A stretch of DNA of 64,000 nucleotides, taken from Marivirga lumbricoides (GTDB lineage Bacteria; Bacteroidota; Bacteroidia; Cytophagales; Cyclobacteriaceae). This document shows, piece by piece, positions 7,983 to 15,423 of this stretch; position 1 is the first letter of the stretch; every line of letters starts with the position of its first letter. Made by a program: the position numbers and the translations under genes. Below the pieces are notes generated by a model. It had not been told where the DNA came from. It did not search any database and saw only the letters and a list, made by a program, of their open reading frames with translations. Location: contig NZ_BMEC01000005.1 of the NCBI RefSeq assembly GCF_014636295.1, positions 62,001 to 126,000 of the forward strand. Reading direction: 5' to 3'.

Positions 7983-9233
7983 ATGAGAAGAGTAGTAGTT
8001 ACCGGTATGGGAGCATTAACTCCTATAGGAAATAATACAGAAGATTTTTGGCAGTCGCTTGTCAAAGGCGTAAGTGGGGCAGCTCCCATTACCAAATTCG
8101 ATACCTCAAAATTTAAAACAAAGTTTGCCTGCGAATTGAAGGATTTTGATCCTCAGGATTTTATCCCGAAATCAGAAGCCCGCAGGTATGATTTGTTTAC
8201 ACAATATGCCTTAATTGCTGTGGAAGAAGCCCTGAAAAATGGCAATATAGATTTTGAGCCACTCAATAAAAACCGCATTGGTGTAATCTGGGGGTCCGGT
8301 AATGGCGGAATCGATACCTTCCAGCAGCAGGTAACGGAATTTGCGCAGGGAGATGGAACGCCACGTTTCAACCCTTTCTTTATTCCTAAAATAATTGTGG
8401 ACATCGCTTCAGGCATTATTTCCATTAAATACGGGTTGCGTGGGGTGAACTTTACCACTGTTTCAGCCTGTGCCAGCTCCACTACTGCCATTATTGATGC
8501 CTTTAATTACATCAGGTGGGGCAAAGCGGATATGATTATCACGGGAGGCTCGGAAGCCGCCATCACAGAAAGCAGCATCGGAGGTTTTGGTGCGGCAAAG
8601 GCGTTATCCACCAACAATGAAAACCCAGGAAAAGCATCCATGCCATTTGATGTCAACAGAGATGGTTTTGTAATGGGGGAGGGCGCAGGTGCTATTATCC
8701 TGGAAGACCTTGAAAGTGCTAAAAAACGAGGAGCCACCATCCTTGCTGAAGTAGCAGGAGGCGGGATGGCTGCTGATGCCTATCACCTCACCGGCACCCA
8801 CCCGGAAGGGGAAGGGGCATACCTTGGTATGATGGCAGCTCTGGAAGACGCAGGAATTACGGCTGATAAAATTGACTATCTTAATGCGCATGCTACTTCT
8901 ACTCCTGCCGGAGATACCAGTGAGTTACTTGCTACGGAGCGGGTTTTTGGTTCAGGTAAGTTAGGCAAGCTTAATATAAGTGCAACAAAATCTATGACAG
9001 GCCATCTGTTGGGCGCTGCCGGCGCTGTAGAAGCTATTGCTTCTATTAAAGCCATTCAGCATAACCTGATGCCGCCTACCATTAATGCAACAGACATTGA
9101 GCCTGAATATAAGGATCGCTTTAACCTTACTTTGGGCAAAGCCCAGCAGAAGGAGGTAAATTATGCCATGAGCAATACCTTCGGCTTTGGCGGACATGTG
9201 GCTACTGCCATTTTCAAAAAGTATACTGAATAA
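7983..9233 (+). CDS. Beta-ketoacyl synthase (FabF-like, KAS II type)
   Basis: A 416-residue ketosynthase with the complete Cys-His-His triad: Cys163 in VSACASST, His303 in NAHATSTPAGD and His341 in SMTGHLLGAAG, at almost the same positions as in E. coli FabF. The protein starts MRRVVVTGMGALTPIGNNT and ends with the NTFGFGGHVATAIF motif, so it is full length. It would condense acyl chains with malonyl-ACP. No acyl carrier protein, ketoreductase or acyltransferase is beside it. It is the last gene of a TetR-controlled operon with a thioesterase, so it is more likely an auxiliary ketosynthase (membrane lipid adjustment or a special acyl product) than the housekeeping fabF. Which one it is cannot be decided from this window. 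Confidence 0.88.
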   Translation: MRRVVVTGMGALTPIGNNTEDFWQSLVKGVSGAAPITKFDTSKFKTKFACELKDFDPQDFIPKSEARRYDLFTQYALIAVEEALKNGNIDFEPLNKNRIGVIWGSGNGGIDTFQQQVTEFAQGDGTPRFNPFFIPKIIVDIASGIISIKYGLRGVNFTTVSACASSTTAIIDAFNYIRWGKADMIITGGSEAAITESSIGGFGAAKALSTNNENPGKASMPFDVNRDGFVMGEGAGAIILEDLESAKKRGATILAEVAGGGMAADAYHLTGTHPEGEGAYLGMMAALEDAGITADKIDYLNAHATSTPAGDTSELLATERVFGSGKLGKLNISATKSMTGHLLGAAGAVEAIASIKAIQHNLMPPTINATDIEPEYKDRFNLTLGKAQQKEVNYAMSNTFGFGGHVATAIFKKYTE

Positions 9234-9255
9234 GCTGAGTTCAATTGATAAAAAT

Positions 9256-9335
9256 AGCGTCTCCGCCTTAGCGGGGATGCTGTTTTATACCGCTGGTACC
9301 TCTCCAATGATAAAGTGCAAGTGTCTCACTTGTAC
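9256..9335 (+). repeat. REP-like composite repeat, copy 1
   Basis: An 11-bp stem with two wobble pairs, AGCGTCTCCGC (9256-9266) with GCGGGGATGCT (9271-9281), is followed by a second near-palindrome GTGCAAGTG-TCT-CACTTGTAC (9315-9335). The same two-part arrangement recurs at 12384-12453 and, more degenerate, at 12469-12520. These look like non-coding, REP-like dispersed repeats. Confidence 0.6.
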
Positions 9336-9355
9336 CTTAACTTAACCATCAAATC

Positions 9356-9464
9356 AATTGCTATTACACCAAATAGCACTGAATCTTCTGTCTTTCTGCT
9401 AAATTGGATCTGGGAGCTGTCCCCTTGAGGGGCCAGGGGGGTGTTATTTAGAAAGTAGAATAAC
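9356..9464 (+). repeat. Long dispersed direct repeat, copy 1
   Basis: A stretch of about 109 bases that recurs in the same orientation at 10861-10970 with scattered differences. It contains the shared block TCTTTCTGCTAAATT and a GC-rich core AGCTGTCCCCTTGAGGGG (from 9415) and ends with GTGTTATTTAGAAA. The core is found on its own at three more sites in the window. Confidence 0.7.
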
Positions 9465-9504
9465 TCATTTGTTGAGTGTTTTTATCCACAAATTCAATAG
9501 GTAT

Positions 9505-9527
9505 GGTGTGAGTGCCTCACTTGTACC
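9505..9527 (+). repeat. Isolated GTGC/ACTTGTACC near-palindrome
   Basis: GGTGTGAGTGCCTCACTTGTACC is a variant of the second half of the composite repeat at 9315-9335, here without its hairpin partner. The rest of 9234-9699 shows no coding sequence. Confidence 0.5.
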
Positions 9528-9699
9528 CGCTCCTTACAATGTGTAAGAATTTCAGGTATAAATTAGGAGGGTTATAGGTAGCACTCAAAGTAGAACTATT
9601 TTATGTGATAATTTGAATTCAATGAAATTATACCTTAAGTTTAATCACTGTAACTATAAGTTCTTTTACTGACTATGCTTGATGAAAATTACAGCTTAA

Positions 9700-10431
9700 A
9701 TGACTAATAATGTAAAGAAGGTAGATCCTGCCTCAATTAAATCAATAGCTATAAAATTAATTCTTGTTTACGGAATTGCTTTATTGCTTACTTTTTTAAT
9801 TCTTCAACTCCCCAATTTAGTTCAGCAAATCAGCTTGTTTCTATTTGATTTTAAGTTGCCTTTTAATTGGAACCACGGTATTGCACTACTTCTTGCAGCA
9901 TTAGCAGGTTATAGTATTTTTAAAACTAAAAGGGAGACTACATTTTTAGGGAATGACAGAATCAGGAGTTTAATCTTTGGCTTCATCCTTTTGGTATCTT
10001 ATTCAATAGCGGGCATTTCAAATAAATATGGCATTAACCCTCATTTATGGGCTTTGATATTTGTTTCTTTAACACTCATGTATGATGTACTGGAAGAGTC
10101 GTTTTGGCGAGGCTATTTAAATGATTTGCTACATCCTAAATACCTGGCAGTAAAATATGTCATTACAGGAATAGTATGGTCCATTTGGCATCTACTGGTA
10201 TTTGAAAATTTTAATCAATGGGGTGGATTTCATATTTTTTTACTTTTATCGGTCATAGTTTCTTTTATTATAGGGTATGCCACCACCAAAACAAATTCCA
10301 TTTTAGTGGCTGCATCAATCCATGCGCTGTTAATTAGTAAAAATTTATATGTTACTATAATTTGTTTTTTGATTTGGGGAGTAATGATTCTTACGTGGGA
10401 AAGAAAACTGTTGAAACAGAAAAAACAATAA
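9700..10431 (+). CDS. CPBP family intramembrane metalloprotease
   Basis: A 243-residue polytopic membrane protein with about seven hydrophobic segments. The CPBP (CAAX protease and bacteriocin-processing, also called Abi) motifs are visible: EESFWRGYL at about 138-146 (EExxxR), WSIWHLLVFEN with the second-motif His, and SIHALLIS with the third-motif His. The family includes type II CAAX prenyl endopeptidases and bacteriocin self-immunity proteins. No bacteriocin or prenylated substrate gene is adjacent. It stands alone between two repeat-rich intergenic regions, with no close operon partner. Start ATG follows an AT-rich leader. The enzymatic motifs look intact, but the substrate is unknown. 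Confidence 0.82.
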   Translation: MTNNVKKVDPASIKSIAIKLILVYGIALLLTFLILQLPNLVQQISLFLFDFKLPFNWNHGIALLLAALAGYSIFKTKRETTFLGNDRIRSLIFGFILLVSYSIAGISNKYGINPHLWALIFVSLTLMYDVLEESFWRGYLNDLLHPKYLAVKYVITGIVWSIWHLLVFENFNQWGGFHIFLLLSVIVSFIIGYATTKTNSILVAASIHALLISKNLYVTIICFLIWGVMILTWERKLLKQKKQ

Positions 10432-10450
10432 TTACACCTTCAAACTGAAG

Positions 10451-10484
10451 AGCTGTCTACTCGAGGGGACCACAGGGGTGTTTT
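10451..10484 (+). repeat. GC-rich dispersed repeat (AGCTGTCCCCTTGAGGGG family), copy 2
   Basis: A variant of the core at 9415-9445, reading AGCTGTCTACTCGAGGGGAC then CACAGGGGTGTTTT. It begins about 20 bases downstream of the CPBP gene, and its hairpin (TCGAGGGG region) plus T-run could also serve as a terminator. Confidence 0.6.
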
Positions 10485-10598
10485 CTTTATGGAGTAGTAC
10501 TAAACGTTATAGGACTCTATCTTTACAGCAAGTATCCTCAGCTCTATTTGTTAGGTGTTATCACCAACAAACTCACTAAGGTACAAGAATTGATGATT

Positions 10599-10746
10599 CA
10601 TACTTTTTCCATTGATGAAAAAGTATGCAATCCCGATAGCTATCGGGACTAGGTAAAATGATGCTCCTACCCGCAAAAACCTACGCTGGCCCGCCTCCCG
10701 AAAGCTTTCGGGATCCCGTCCACCCGCTTTTTCGCCTCAGGCGAAA
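10599..10746. repeat. Cluster of palindromes (interspersed repeat element)
   Basis: Four palindromes lie within 150 bases: CATACTTTTTC / GAAAAAGTATG (10599-10609 with 10617-10627), the perfect 18-mer TCCCGATAGCTATCGGGA (10631-10648), the perfect 18-mer TCCCGAAAGCTTTCGGGA (10696-10713), and TTTCGCC-TCA-GGCGAAA (10730-10746). Between them is a segment (ATGATGCTCCTACCCGC onward) resembling, in the opposite orientation, the element at 11961-12055. There is no coding sequence here. Confidence 0.65.
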
Positions 10747-10831
10747 TCGGAGGAGCTAATTCTGAAGAAACTCTCCATATTAATTGAATCGATATCACTT
10801 TGTCGAGTGTTCTCATTAACCAACTTATTAT

Positions 10832-10853
10832 GGTGCAAGTATCTTACTTGTAC
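10832..10853 (+). repeat. GTGCAAGT/ACTTGTAC near-palindrome
   Basis: GGTGCAAGTATCTTACTTGTAC repeats the motif at 9315-9335 and, as there, lies just upstream of the long direct repeat, so the repeated unit may extend over both. Confidence 0.55.
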
Positions 10854-10860
10854 AAAAACC

Positions 10861-10970
10861 AATTACCACAACACCAAATACCACTGAAGCTTCTGTCTTT
10901 CTGCTAAATTAAGTCCGGTAGCTGTCCCCTTGAGGGGACCACAGGGGTGTTATTTAGAAAATAGAATAAC
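10861..10970 (+). repeat. Long dispersed direct repeat, copy 2
   Basis: Second copy of the roughly 110-base unit at 9356-9464, same orientation, containing the GC-rich core at 10920-10951 (AGCTGTCCCCTTGAGGGGAC, then CACAGGGGTGTT). It lies between the palindrome cluster and the small lipoprotein gene. Confidence 0.7.
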
Positions 10971-11088
10971 CATAATTTAATCTACAACGGTATGGTTAAT
11001 CCATGAATCTTATAACAAGCAGTAATGAAGCTGTAATAACTCTTTCTTCCGGTTCAAATACCTTTGTGGTCAACCAAAAGCAGTTGTA

Positions 11089-11253
11089 ATGAAGGATCAC
11101 ACATTTCCCCTTATAGTTTTAGCCCTTATGTTTTTAACCGGCTGCGAGGTTATAGGCGGAATCTTCGCCACCGGGTTGGGTGTAGGTGTTTTTTTGGTAG
11201 TTGTTTTAATTATTGTTGCGGCTATTTATGCTATAAGAAAGCGTAAAAGTTAA
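11089..11253 (+). CDS. Small lipoprotein with one transmembrane helix
   Basis: A 54-residue protein. The N-terminus is a lipoprotein signal peptide with lipobox LTGC (Cys19). After a short GlyIleGly-type linker comes a long hydrophobic helix (about residues 31-49, VGVFLVVVLIIVAAIYAI) and a basic tail RKRKS. Very small Bacteroidota proteins of this pattern exist, some carrying misleading automatic names; no function is known. A larger overlapping frame from 11064 has an unlikely Cys/Arg-rich composition and is rejected in favour of this one. It is monocistronic, about 100 bases upstream of the DUF421 gene. Confidence 0.7.
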   Translation: MKDHTFPLIVLALMFLTGCEVIGGIFATGLGVGVFLVVVLIIVAAIYAIRKRKS

Positions 11254-11350
11254 TTTTATTAAATAATAAAATTCCAGTCCACGGCCAATTACCCGAAAGC
11301 GATTAGCCTTAAAATTACACATATCCTTTAACTACTCATTCAAAACCACT

Positions 11351-11896
11351 ATGGATAAAATACTCTTTACCAATTGGGAAAGTATAGGTAGAACATTTAT
11401 CATAGGAGTACTTTCCTATATAGTTTTAATTATCCTTTTGAGGAGTTCAGGTAAGCGCACCCTATCAAAGATGAATGCTTTTGATTTTGTTATTACCATT
11501 GCATTGGGTTCTACCTTCGCCAACCTCATACTGAACAAATCAGTTTCCCTGGCTGATGGTGCAGTGGCTTTTTTTACCCTTATCTTTTTGCAATATGCTA
11601 TTACCTGGCTTTCGGTTAGGTCTAAACGCATAAAGCACCTGATTACCAGTGAGCCGGTATTAATACTTTACAAGGGAGAGCTACAGCACAGAGTGATTAA
11701 AAAAGAAAGAATTACGATTGAAGAAATTAATTTGTCCATCAGGAAAAAGGGCATCAGTTCTCTTGAGGAAGTAGATGCGATTATCCTGGAAACTACAGGT
11801 GATTTTACTGTGGTACCTTCCATTAAAACAGAAAATACGGGCGTGCTGGATGATGTAAATAACTTTCCACCCGGCAAAAACAAATCTGATAAGTGA
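11351..11896 (+). CDS. DUF421 (YetF-like) membrane protein
   Basis: A 181-residue protein with three N-terminal hydrophobic helices (about residues 13-33, 45-62, 70-88) and a soluble C-terminal alpha/beta domain, the layout of DUF421/YetF/YkjA proteins. Family-typical blocks are RSSGKRTLSKMNAFDFVITIALGS, LIFLQYAITWLSVRSKRI, then EPVLILYKGEL and the GISSLEEVDAIILETTGDFTV strand-helix. These proteins form membrane-associated oligomers; a Bacillus homologue is linked to spore structure, but the role in Bacteroidota is not known. Start ATG fits the first helix. No operon partners; a repeat-rich spacer follows. Confidence 0.85.
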   Translation: MDKILFTNWESIGRTFIIGVLSYIVLIILLRSSGKRTLSKMNAFDFVITIALGSTFANLILNKSVSLADGAVAFFTLIFLQYAITWLSVRSKRIKHLITSEPVLILYKGELQHRVIKKERITIEEINLSIRKKGISSLEEVDAIILETTGDFTVVPSIKTENTGVLDDVNNFPPGKNKSDK

Positions 11897-11960
11897 GCTA
11901 AGTACAAGAAGGGATGAGAACAACTGCTTTGTCTGGAAAGAAAATAATGGTAGCTAAGAA

Positions 11961-12055
11961 CGAGCGGGCTGGCCGATAAAAAGGCGAGGTTTGCGCTGAA
12001 ATGTAGGGAAGGAGCATCTTTTTATCTTGATTTTTTGTTTCTTTTGCATCAAGGC
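11961..12055 (-). repeat. Interspersed repeat element, reverse orientation
   Basis: The stretch from GCGGGCTGGCCGATAAAAAG to TTTTGCATCAAGG, read on the minus strand, gives the order (GATGC)AAAAGAAACAAAAAATCAAG, GATGCTCCTTCCC, CGCAAACC, CCAGCCCGC. It parallels the plus-strand order at about 10612-10700 (GATGCTCCTACCC, GCAAAAACC, GGCCCGCC). It looks like two diverged copies of one non-coding element. Confidence 0.5.
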
Positions 12056-12158
12056 ATCGCAGCCTTGGAACTGAACCTCAAAAGAGATAACAGGACTTTT
12101 GCTATATTGGAAGATAGAGCTAAAGCTGATTAGTTTACTGCTTACTTACATCTGTGAG

Positions 12159-12216
12159 GCTATCCCCTTGAGGGGATTATAGGGGTGTTACCCTAGAGGG
12201 GACTACAGGGGTGTTT
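12159..12216 (+). repeat. GC-rich dispersed repeat, doubled copy
   Basis: A copy of the core, GGCTATCCCCTTGAGGGGAT then TATAGGGGTGTT (12159-12189), is followed at once by a second half-unit CCCTAGAGGGGACTACAGGG and GTGTTTT (12191-12216). The tandem half-unit suggests growth by slippage or recombination between the AGGGGTGTT ends. Confidence 0.65.
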
Positions 12217-12383
12217 TGGAGCAACATAGAAATGGCATCAGTTGAGAAAATAGAATCTTGTTATATAAGTAGGCAAAAGATAAAGAATAAGGTTTTATGA
12301 ATATTTAACAATCGCCACAACAACTTAATATCAATAAACTTTCTTCACTGTTTCAAACGTTTCGCCTGGAACCTGCTAAAAGT

Positions 12384-12453
12384 AGCGTCCGCTAGGATAA
12401 ATTCAGCGGATGCTGAAGGGTATAAAGGTACAAGTCGGACACTTGCACCAGTT
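12384..12453 (+). repeat. REP-like composite repeat, copy 2
   Basis: AGCGTCCGCT (12384-12393) pairs with AGCGGATGCT (12405-12414) over an 11-nt loop, then GGTACAAGTCGGACACTTGCACC (12427-12449) gives the second near-palindrome in inverted sense compared with copy 1. The 52 bases 12402-12453 recur at 12469-12520. Confidence 0.6.
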
Positions 12454-12468
12454 AAGGGCCGTAATATA

Positions 12469-12520
12469 TTCAGTGAACGCTGAAAAATATAAAGGGACAA
12501 GTGAGATACATGCACCATGT
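12469..12520 (+). repeat. REP-like composite repeat, degenerate copy 3
   Basis: A tandem partial copy of 12402-12453 with 13 differences in 52 positions by eye (about 75 percent identity), keeping TTCAG...GCTGAA, TATAAAGG, ACAAGT and TGCACCA. The repeat pair lies just downstream of the convergent lipoprotein gene ending at 12589; no coding sequence is seen in 11897-12588. Confidence 0.55.
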
Positions 12521-12588
12521 ATTCAAACCATAACTGCTTATACAATACCTGTTAAGAACTGTTTGGTATTACTAATTCGTAAGATCAG

Positions 12589-13314
12589 CTATTGTATTAT
12601 CTGAATGGTATCAGAATTGATGATATTACTTTTGTTACCGGCTCTGTCCCAGATCTGGGCCTGAACAAACATCGGGTAGTTCCTGAAAATTATTCTGAAA
12701 CCCAAAGAGGTGATATCATAGTCCAAAGTACCATTAATAGGCCTGTCGTAATCTTCAGTATTAAGTATAGGAAATCTACCATTAAAAGTCTGATAGTAAG
12801 GCGCTTCTTCCCACTTATATTCAATAAATTCGTTTCCAGGCTTGTAGAAAGTTTTAATAAATATATTATAATGGCGCGGGTTTCTCTTTATGTAAAGAGT
12901 ATCAGCTATTGTAATAAGCTCATTTTCAACTATTACTGTATCATCCTCTTCAAGCACAGTAAAATAATCCAACGGATTGTATGGTGGAAGTGTGTCAATA
13001 CTGTTCAATCGAATAAGCTTATTTTCATCATTTTTTTGCCAAAAGAAAGGTCTGTATTGGTCAAAGATTTCATCACTTCTTAAGCCTAAATCACCATCAC
13101 CGTCCTCAAAATACAATTTTAAGCTCAGCACATCTTCGGTAATATTAGGTTGGTCAGGATCCGTTCTTGTTTCAAATTGTAAACTTTCAAAGGCTATACG
13201 AGGGGTATTGTCAAACTCTGGTGGTTCAGGACAACCGGTTAAAATAAAGGCCAAAAGAATTAAAGGTGCTGAAAGTATGACTTGAGCCTTCTTATATTTA
13301 ATATTGTAGCGCAT
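12589..13314 (-). CDS. Hypothetical secreted lipoprotein
   Basis: A 241-residue lipoprotein: the hydrophobic signal VILSAPLILLAFILTGC has lipobox LTGC (Cys28). The mature part begins PEPPEFDNTPRIAFESLQF and contains EDGDGDLG, an acidic loop that may bind calcium. The remainder looks like an all-beta domain (YNIFIKTFYK, YDITSLGFRIIFRN, FVQAQIWDRAGNKSN), a pattern seen in many uncharacterised Bacteroidota surface lipoproteins. No operon partner is on this strand. Its start is only 12 bases from the start of the divergent LuxE-like gene, so the two promoters must overlap each other's coding region unless start sites are misassigned. Function unknown. Confidence 0.75.
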   Translation of the reverse strand: MRYNIKYKKAQVILSAPLILLAFILTGCPEPPEFDNTPRIAFESLQFETRTDPDQPNITEDVLSLKLYFEDGDGDLGLRSDEIFDQYRPFFWQKNDENKLIRLNSIDTLPPYNPLDYFTVLEEDDTVIVENELITIADTLYIKRNPRHYNIFIKTFYKPGNEFIEYKWEEAPYYQTFNGRFPILNTEDYDRPINGTLDYDITSLGFRIIFRNYPMFVQAQIWDRAGNKSNIINSDTIQIIQ

Positions 13315-13326
13315 AACTATTTATCA

Positions 13327-14334
13327 ATGTCAGAAAGAGAACGTTTTTTTAATCAGATTGATACTATCAGCCCCGAAAATTTTTCTGAAGCTGCATTGTC
13401 GCTCTTTCGGTTTCAATATACTAACAATCCTGTTTATAAAAAATTTGTTAATTACCTCAGGGTTTCTCCTAATAAGATAAATTCACTTGAAAAAATTCCC
13501 TTTTTACCGATAGAATTTTTCAAAAACCATCAGGTAATTAATTCACTTGGTCAAAATGAAAGTTTTGAAGCAGTTTTTGAAAGTAGTGGAACAGGATTGG
13601 GCTCCGTAAGTAAGCACTATGTAAGAGATTTAAATTTTTACCTGGCACACAGTCAACGCCTCTTTGAGGCAGAGTATGGTCCTTTGGAAAACTGTATTTT
13701 TCTGGCTCTTTTACCCTCTTATTTAGAAAGGGAGCATTCTTCTTTAGTGGCCATGGTCAATTACTTTATTAAACAGTCAGGATCACCTGATTCCGGCTTC
13801 TACTTGTATAATCAGGAAGAACTTATTGAAAAAGTAAAAGTGTTAAAACAAGCGCATCAGGAAAAGAAAATAGTGGTTTGGGGTGTGAGCTTTGCTTTGT
13901 TGGACCTTGCTGAAAACTACCAACCGGATTTTAGTAATTGCATTGTGATGGAAACTGGTGGAATGAAGGGTAGGAGGAAGGAGATGATCAGGGAAGCCCT
14001 GCATAGCTTCATATGTGAGCGTTTTCAAGTAGAGGTAATTCATTCTGAATATGGTATGACAGAGCTGTTATCGCAAAGTTACAGTAAAGGGAACGGTTTG
14101 TTTCACCCTTCAACCGCTATGAAAGTTTTAGTGAGGGAAGTTAATGATCCTTTTCAAATTTCTAGTACTTCCAATAGGTCAGGAGGAATAAATATAATAG
14201 ATCTGGCCAACATCGACAGCTGTGCTTTTATAGAAACCAAGGATGTAGGCTCTGTAAATGAAGACGGAAGCTTCCAGGTGTATGGCCGCTTCGACCATTC
14301 GGATATCAGAGGTTGTAATCTATTACTAGATTAA
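13327..14334 (+). CDS. LuxE/PaaK-like acyltransferase (acyl-protein synthetase family)
   Basis: A protein of 335 residues from this ATG (MSERERFF). An in-frame ATG at 13282 would overlap the divergent lipoprotein gene and add an unlikely leader. The sequence matches the LuxE-like branch of the ANL superfamily: SLFRFQYTNNPVYKKFV, IPFLPIEFFK, the ESSGTG nucleotide/acyl motif, WGVSFALLDL, METGGMKGRR, and HSEYGMTELLSQSYS near the end. In bioluminescent bacteria LuxE activates fatty acids for the reductase; in Bacteroidota, stand-alone homologues are common and sit in lipid or surface glycan contexts. Here no reductase or luciferase gene is near, so the acyl acceptor is unknown. Confidence 0.8.
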   Translation: MSERERFFNQIDTISPENFSEAALSLFRFQYTNNPVYKKFVNYLRVSPNKINSLEKIPFLPIEFFKNHQVINSLGQNESFEAVFESSGTGLGSVSKHYVRDLNFYLAHSQRLFEAEYGPLENCIFLALLPSYLEREHSSLVAMVNYFIKQSGSPDSGFYLYNQEELIEKVKVLKQAHQEKKIVVWGVSFALLDLAENYQPDFSNCIVMETGGMKGRRKEMIREALHSFICERFQVEVIHSEYGMTELLSQSYSKGNGLFHPSTAMKVLVREVNDPFQISSTSNRSGGINIIDLANIDSCAFIETKDVGSVNEDGSFQVYGRFDHSDIRGCNLLLD

Positions 14335-14395
14335 TGAGATTTCTAGATTTAAATTTAAATACTGATTTAACTACTATAGCTGTCACTTAACTAAT

Positions 14396-14434
14396 GGAAG
14401 AAATGAAATATTCTTAAGTAATTTCATTTCTTCC
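14396..14434. terminator. Bidirectional terminator between convergent genes
   Basis: GGAAGAAATGAAAT (14396-14409) pairs perfectly with ATTTCATTTCTTCC (14421-14434) over an 11-nt loop, a 14-bp stem with A-rich and T-rich flanks. It lies between two convergent genes (ends 14334 and 14468), so it can serve both. Confidence 0.75.
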
Positions 14435-14467
14435 TTAAAATTTAATTTTTTTGCAGAAAAAAGTAGA

Positions 14468-15139
14468 TTAGTCATCACAGCCTATGTTAATATAGACATC
14501 GGGATAAAAAGTGCTATTAGGAACGTAAGTCGAATTACATCTCGCTATCGATTCTTGGGAACAATTTGTCTGAACCAATTGTTGAGATTCCTCCAATAAT
14601 TCTACAATAATAGATGTTCCATTTCCTACTGTCAATCGTTCTACTTTACCTGTAACCCAATATGTATCATTTGATCCACCTCTAAGGCTACTAGAAGACT
14701 GAACTACATCTTGAAGAGAGCCTGTATTAACAGTTAACTTTGAGTCAATGGTTTCACCGGTGGTAGAATTAATTCTGACGATATTGGCCCAAGTTCTGAT
14801 ACTAGTAGTAGTTTGATTATCACTAACTGGTGTAATCATAAGTATTTTAGTGATTGAGGATTTCCTTGAATAAGGGTTGTTGTATACAGAATTCTTTACC
14901 TGTACTTGAAATTTTTGATTTTTAATATAAAATATATCTAGATTGGTATTTTCGATGACTTCTATATCTTCAGCGGTATACTTATACTCGATTGAATTGG
15001 AGTCAAAATAATCTACTTCTAATAATTCATCTAAAGATGCACTCACTCTTAAAGTCTCATTGGCTAAGGTAATTTCATCATCTTTACATCCTAAAAGGCA
15101 TATTAAAAAAACAAATACTAGGCTTCTTAAATTTTTCAT
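14468..15139 (-). CDS. Hypothetical lipoprotein
   Basis: A 223-residue lipoprotein with a signal peptide ending in LLGC (Cys17) followed by acidic KDDE, the usual surface-export type of Bacteroidota lipoproteins. The mature part is rich in Ser, Thr and Asn. It contains three cysteines besides the lipid-attached one: two in NCSQESIARCNS and one in the C-terminal GCDD, possibly forming disulfides. I recognise no domain. It is convergent with the LuxE-like gene and monocistronic. The AT-rich 600-base spacer upstream has no other gene, so its promoter is probably there. Function unknown. Confidence 0.65.
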   Translation of the reverse strand: MKNLRSLVFVFLICLLGCKDDEITLANETLRVSASLDELLEVDYFDSNSIEYKYTAEDIEVIENTNLDIFYIKNQKFQVQVKNSVYNNPYSRKSSITKILMITPVSDNQTTTSIRTWANIVRINSTTGETIDSKLTVNTGSLQDVVQSSSSLRGGSNDTYWVTGKVERLTVGNGTSIIVELLEESQQLVQTNCSQESIARCNSTYVPNSTFYPDVYINIGCDD

Positions 15140-15423
15140 GACTTTTTCATTTTTGGTTTATTAAATTTAAAGAAAATATTTTAAAAGTGTAAGTGGCTCT
15201 TATTACATTAATGTTACTAAATTATTACGCATGTATTTATTGGCGGGAATTTAGCTCTCTGTAGATAAAGGCTGAAATTTTCATGAATCTTATTGGTTAA
15301 ACTTCATTTAACTGATGATAAATTCTATTCTTTTCATGTTTGTTATTGTGAAGCCTAAAAATATTATCATAAGTTTATAGATACTTTGGCGTTTTTGAAA
15401 TTAAAATTTATCTAATTAATTAA
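15140..15423. other. AT-rich intergenic stretch, no gene seen
   Basis: No coding frame or strong hairpin could be supported. The sequence is very AT-rich and probably contains the promoter of the lipoprotein gene on the minus strand. The right-hand continuation holds the recN-like remnant and one dispersed repeat. Confidence 0.4.

Noticed and set aside
11064-11246. 60-residue Cys/Arg-rich frame
   Set aside because: It overlaps in another frame the small lipoprotein at 11089-11253, which has a proper signal peptide and helix; the composition of this frame looks like a shadow.
9234-12588. Insertion sequence or transposon remnant
   Set aside because: No transposase-like frame or terminal repeats with target duplication could be identified; the repeats are short and non-coding.
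12592-13285. Plus-strand frames of 163 and 102 codons inside the lipoprotein gene region
   Set aside because: The minus-strand frame has a lipobox and typical secreted-protein composition; the plus frames look like antisense shadows.
13327-14334. Bioluminescence (lux) operon
   Set aside because: Only a LuxE-like acyltransferase is present; no luciferase or reductase genes adjoin it.
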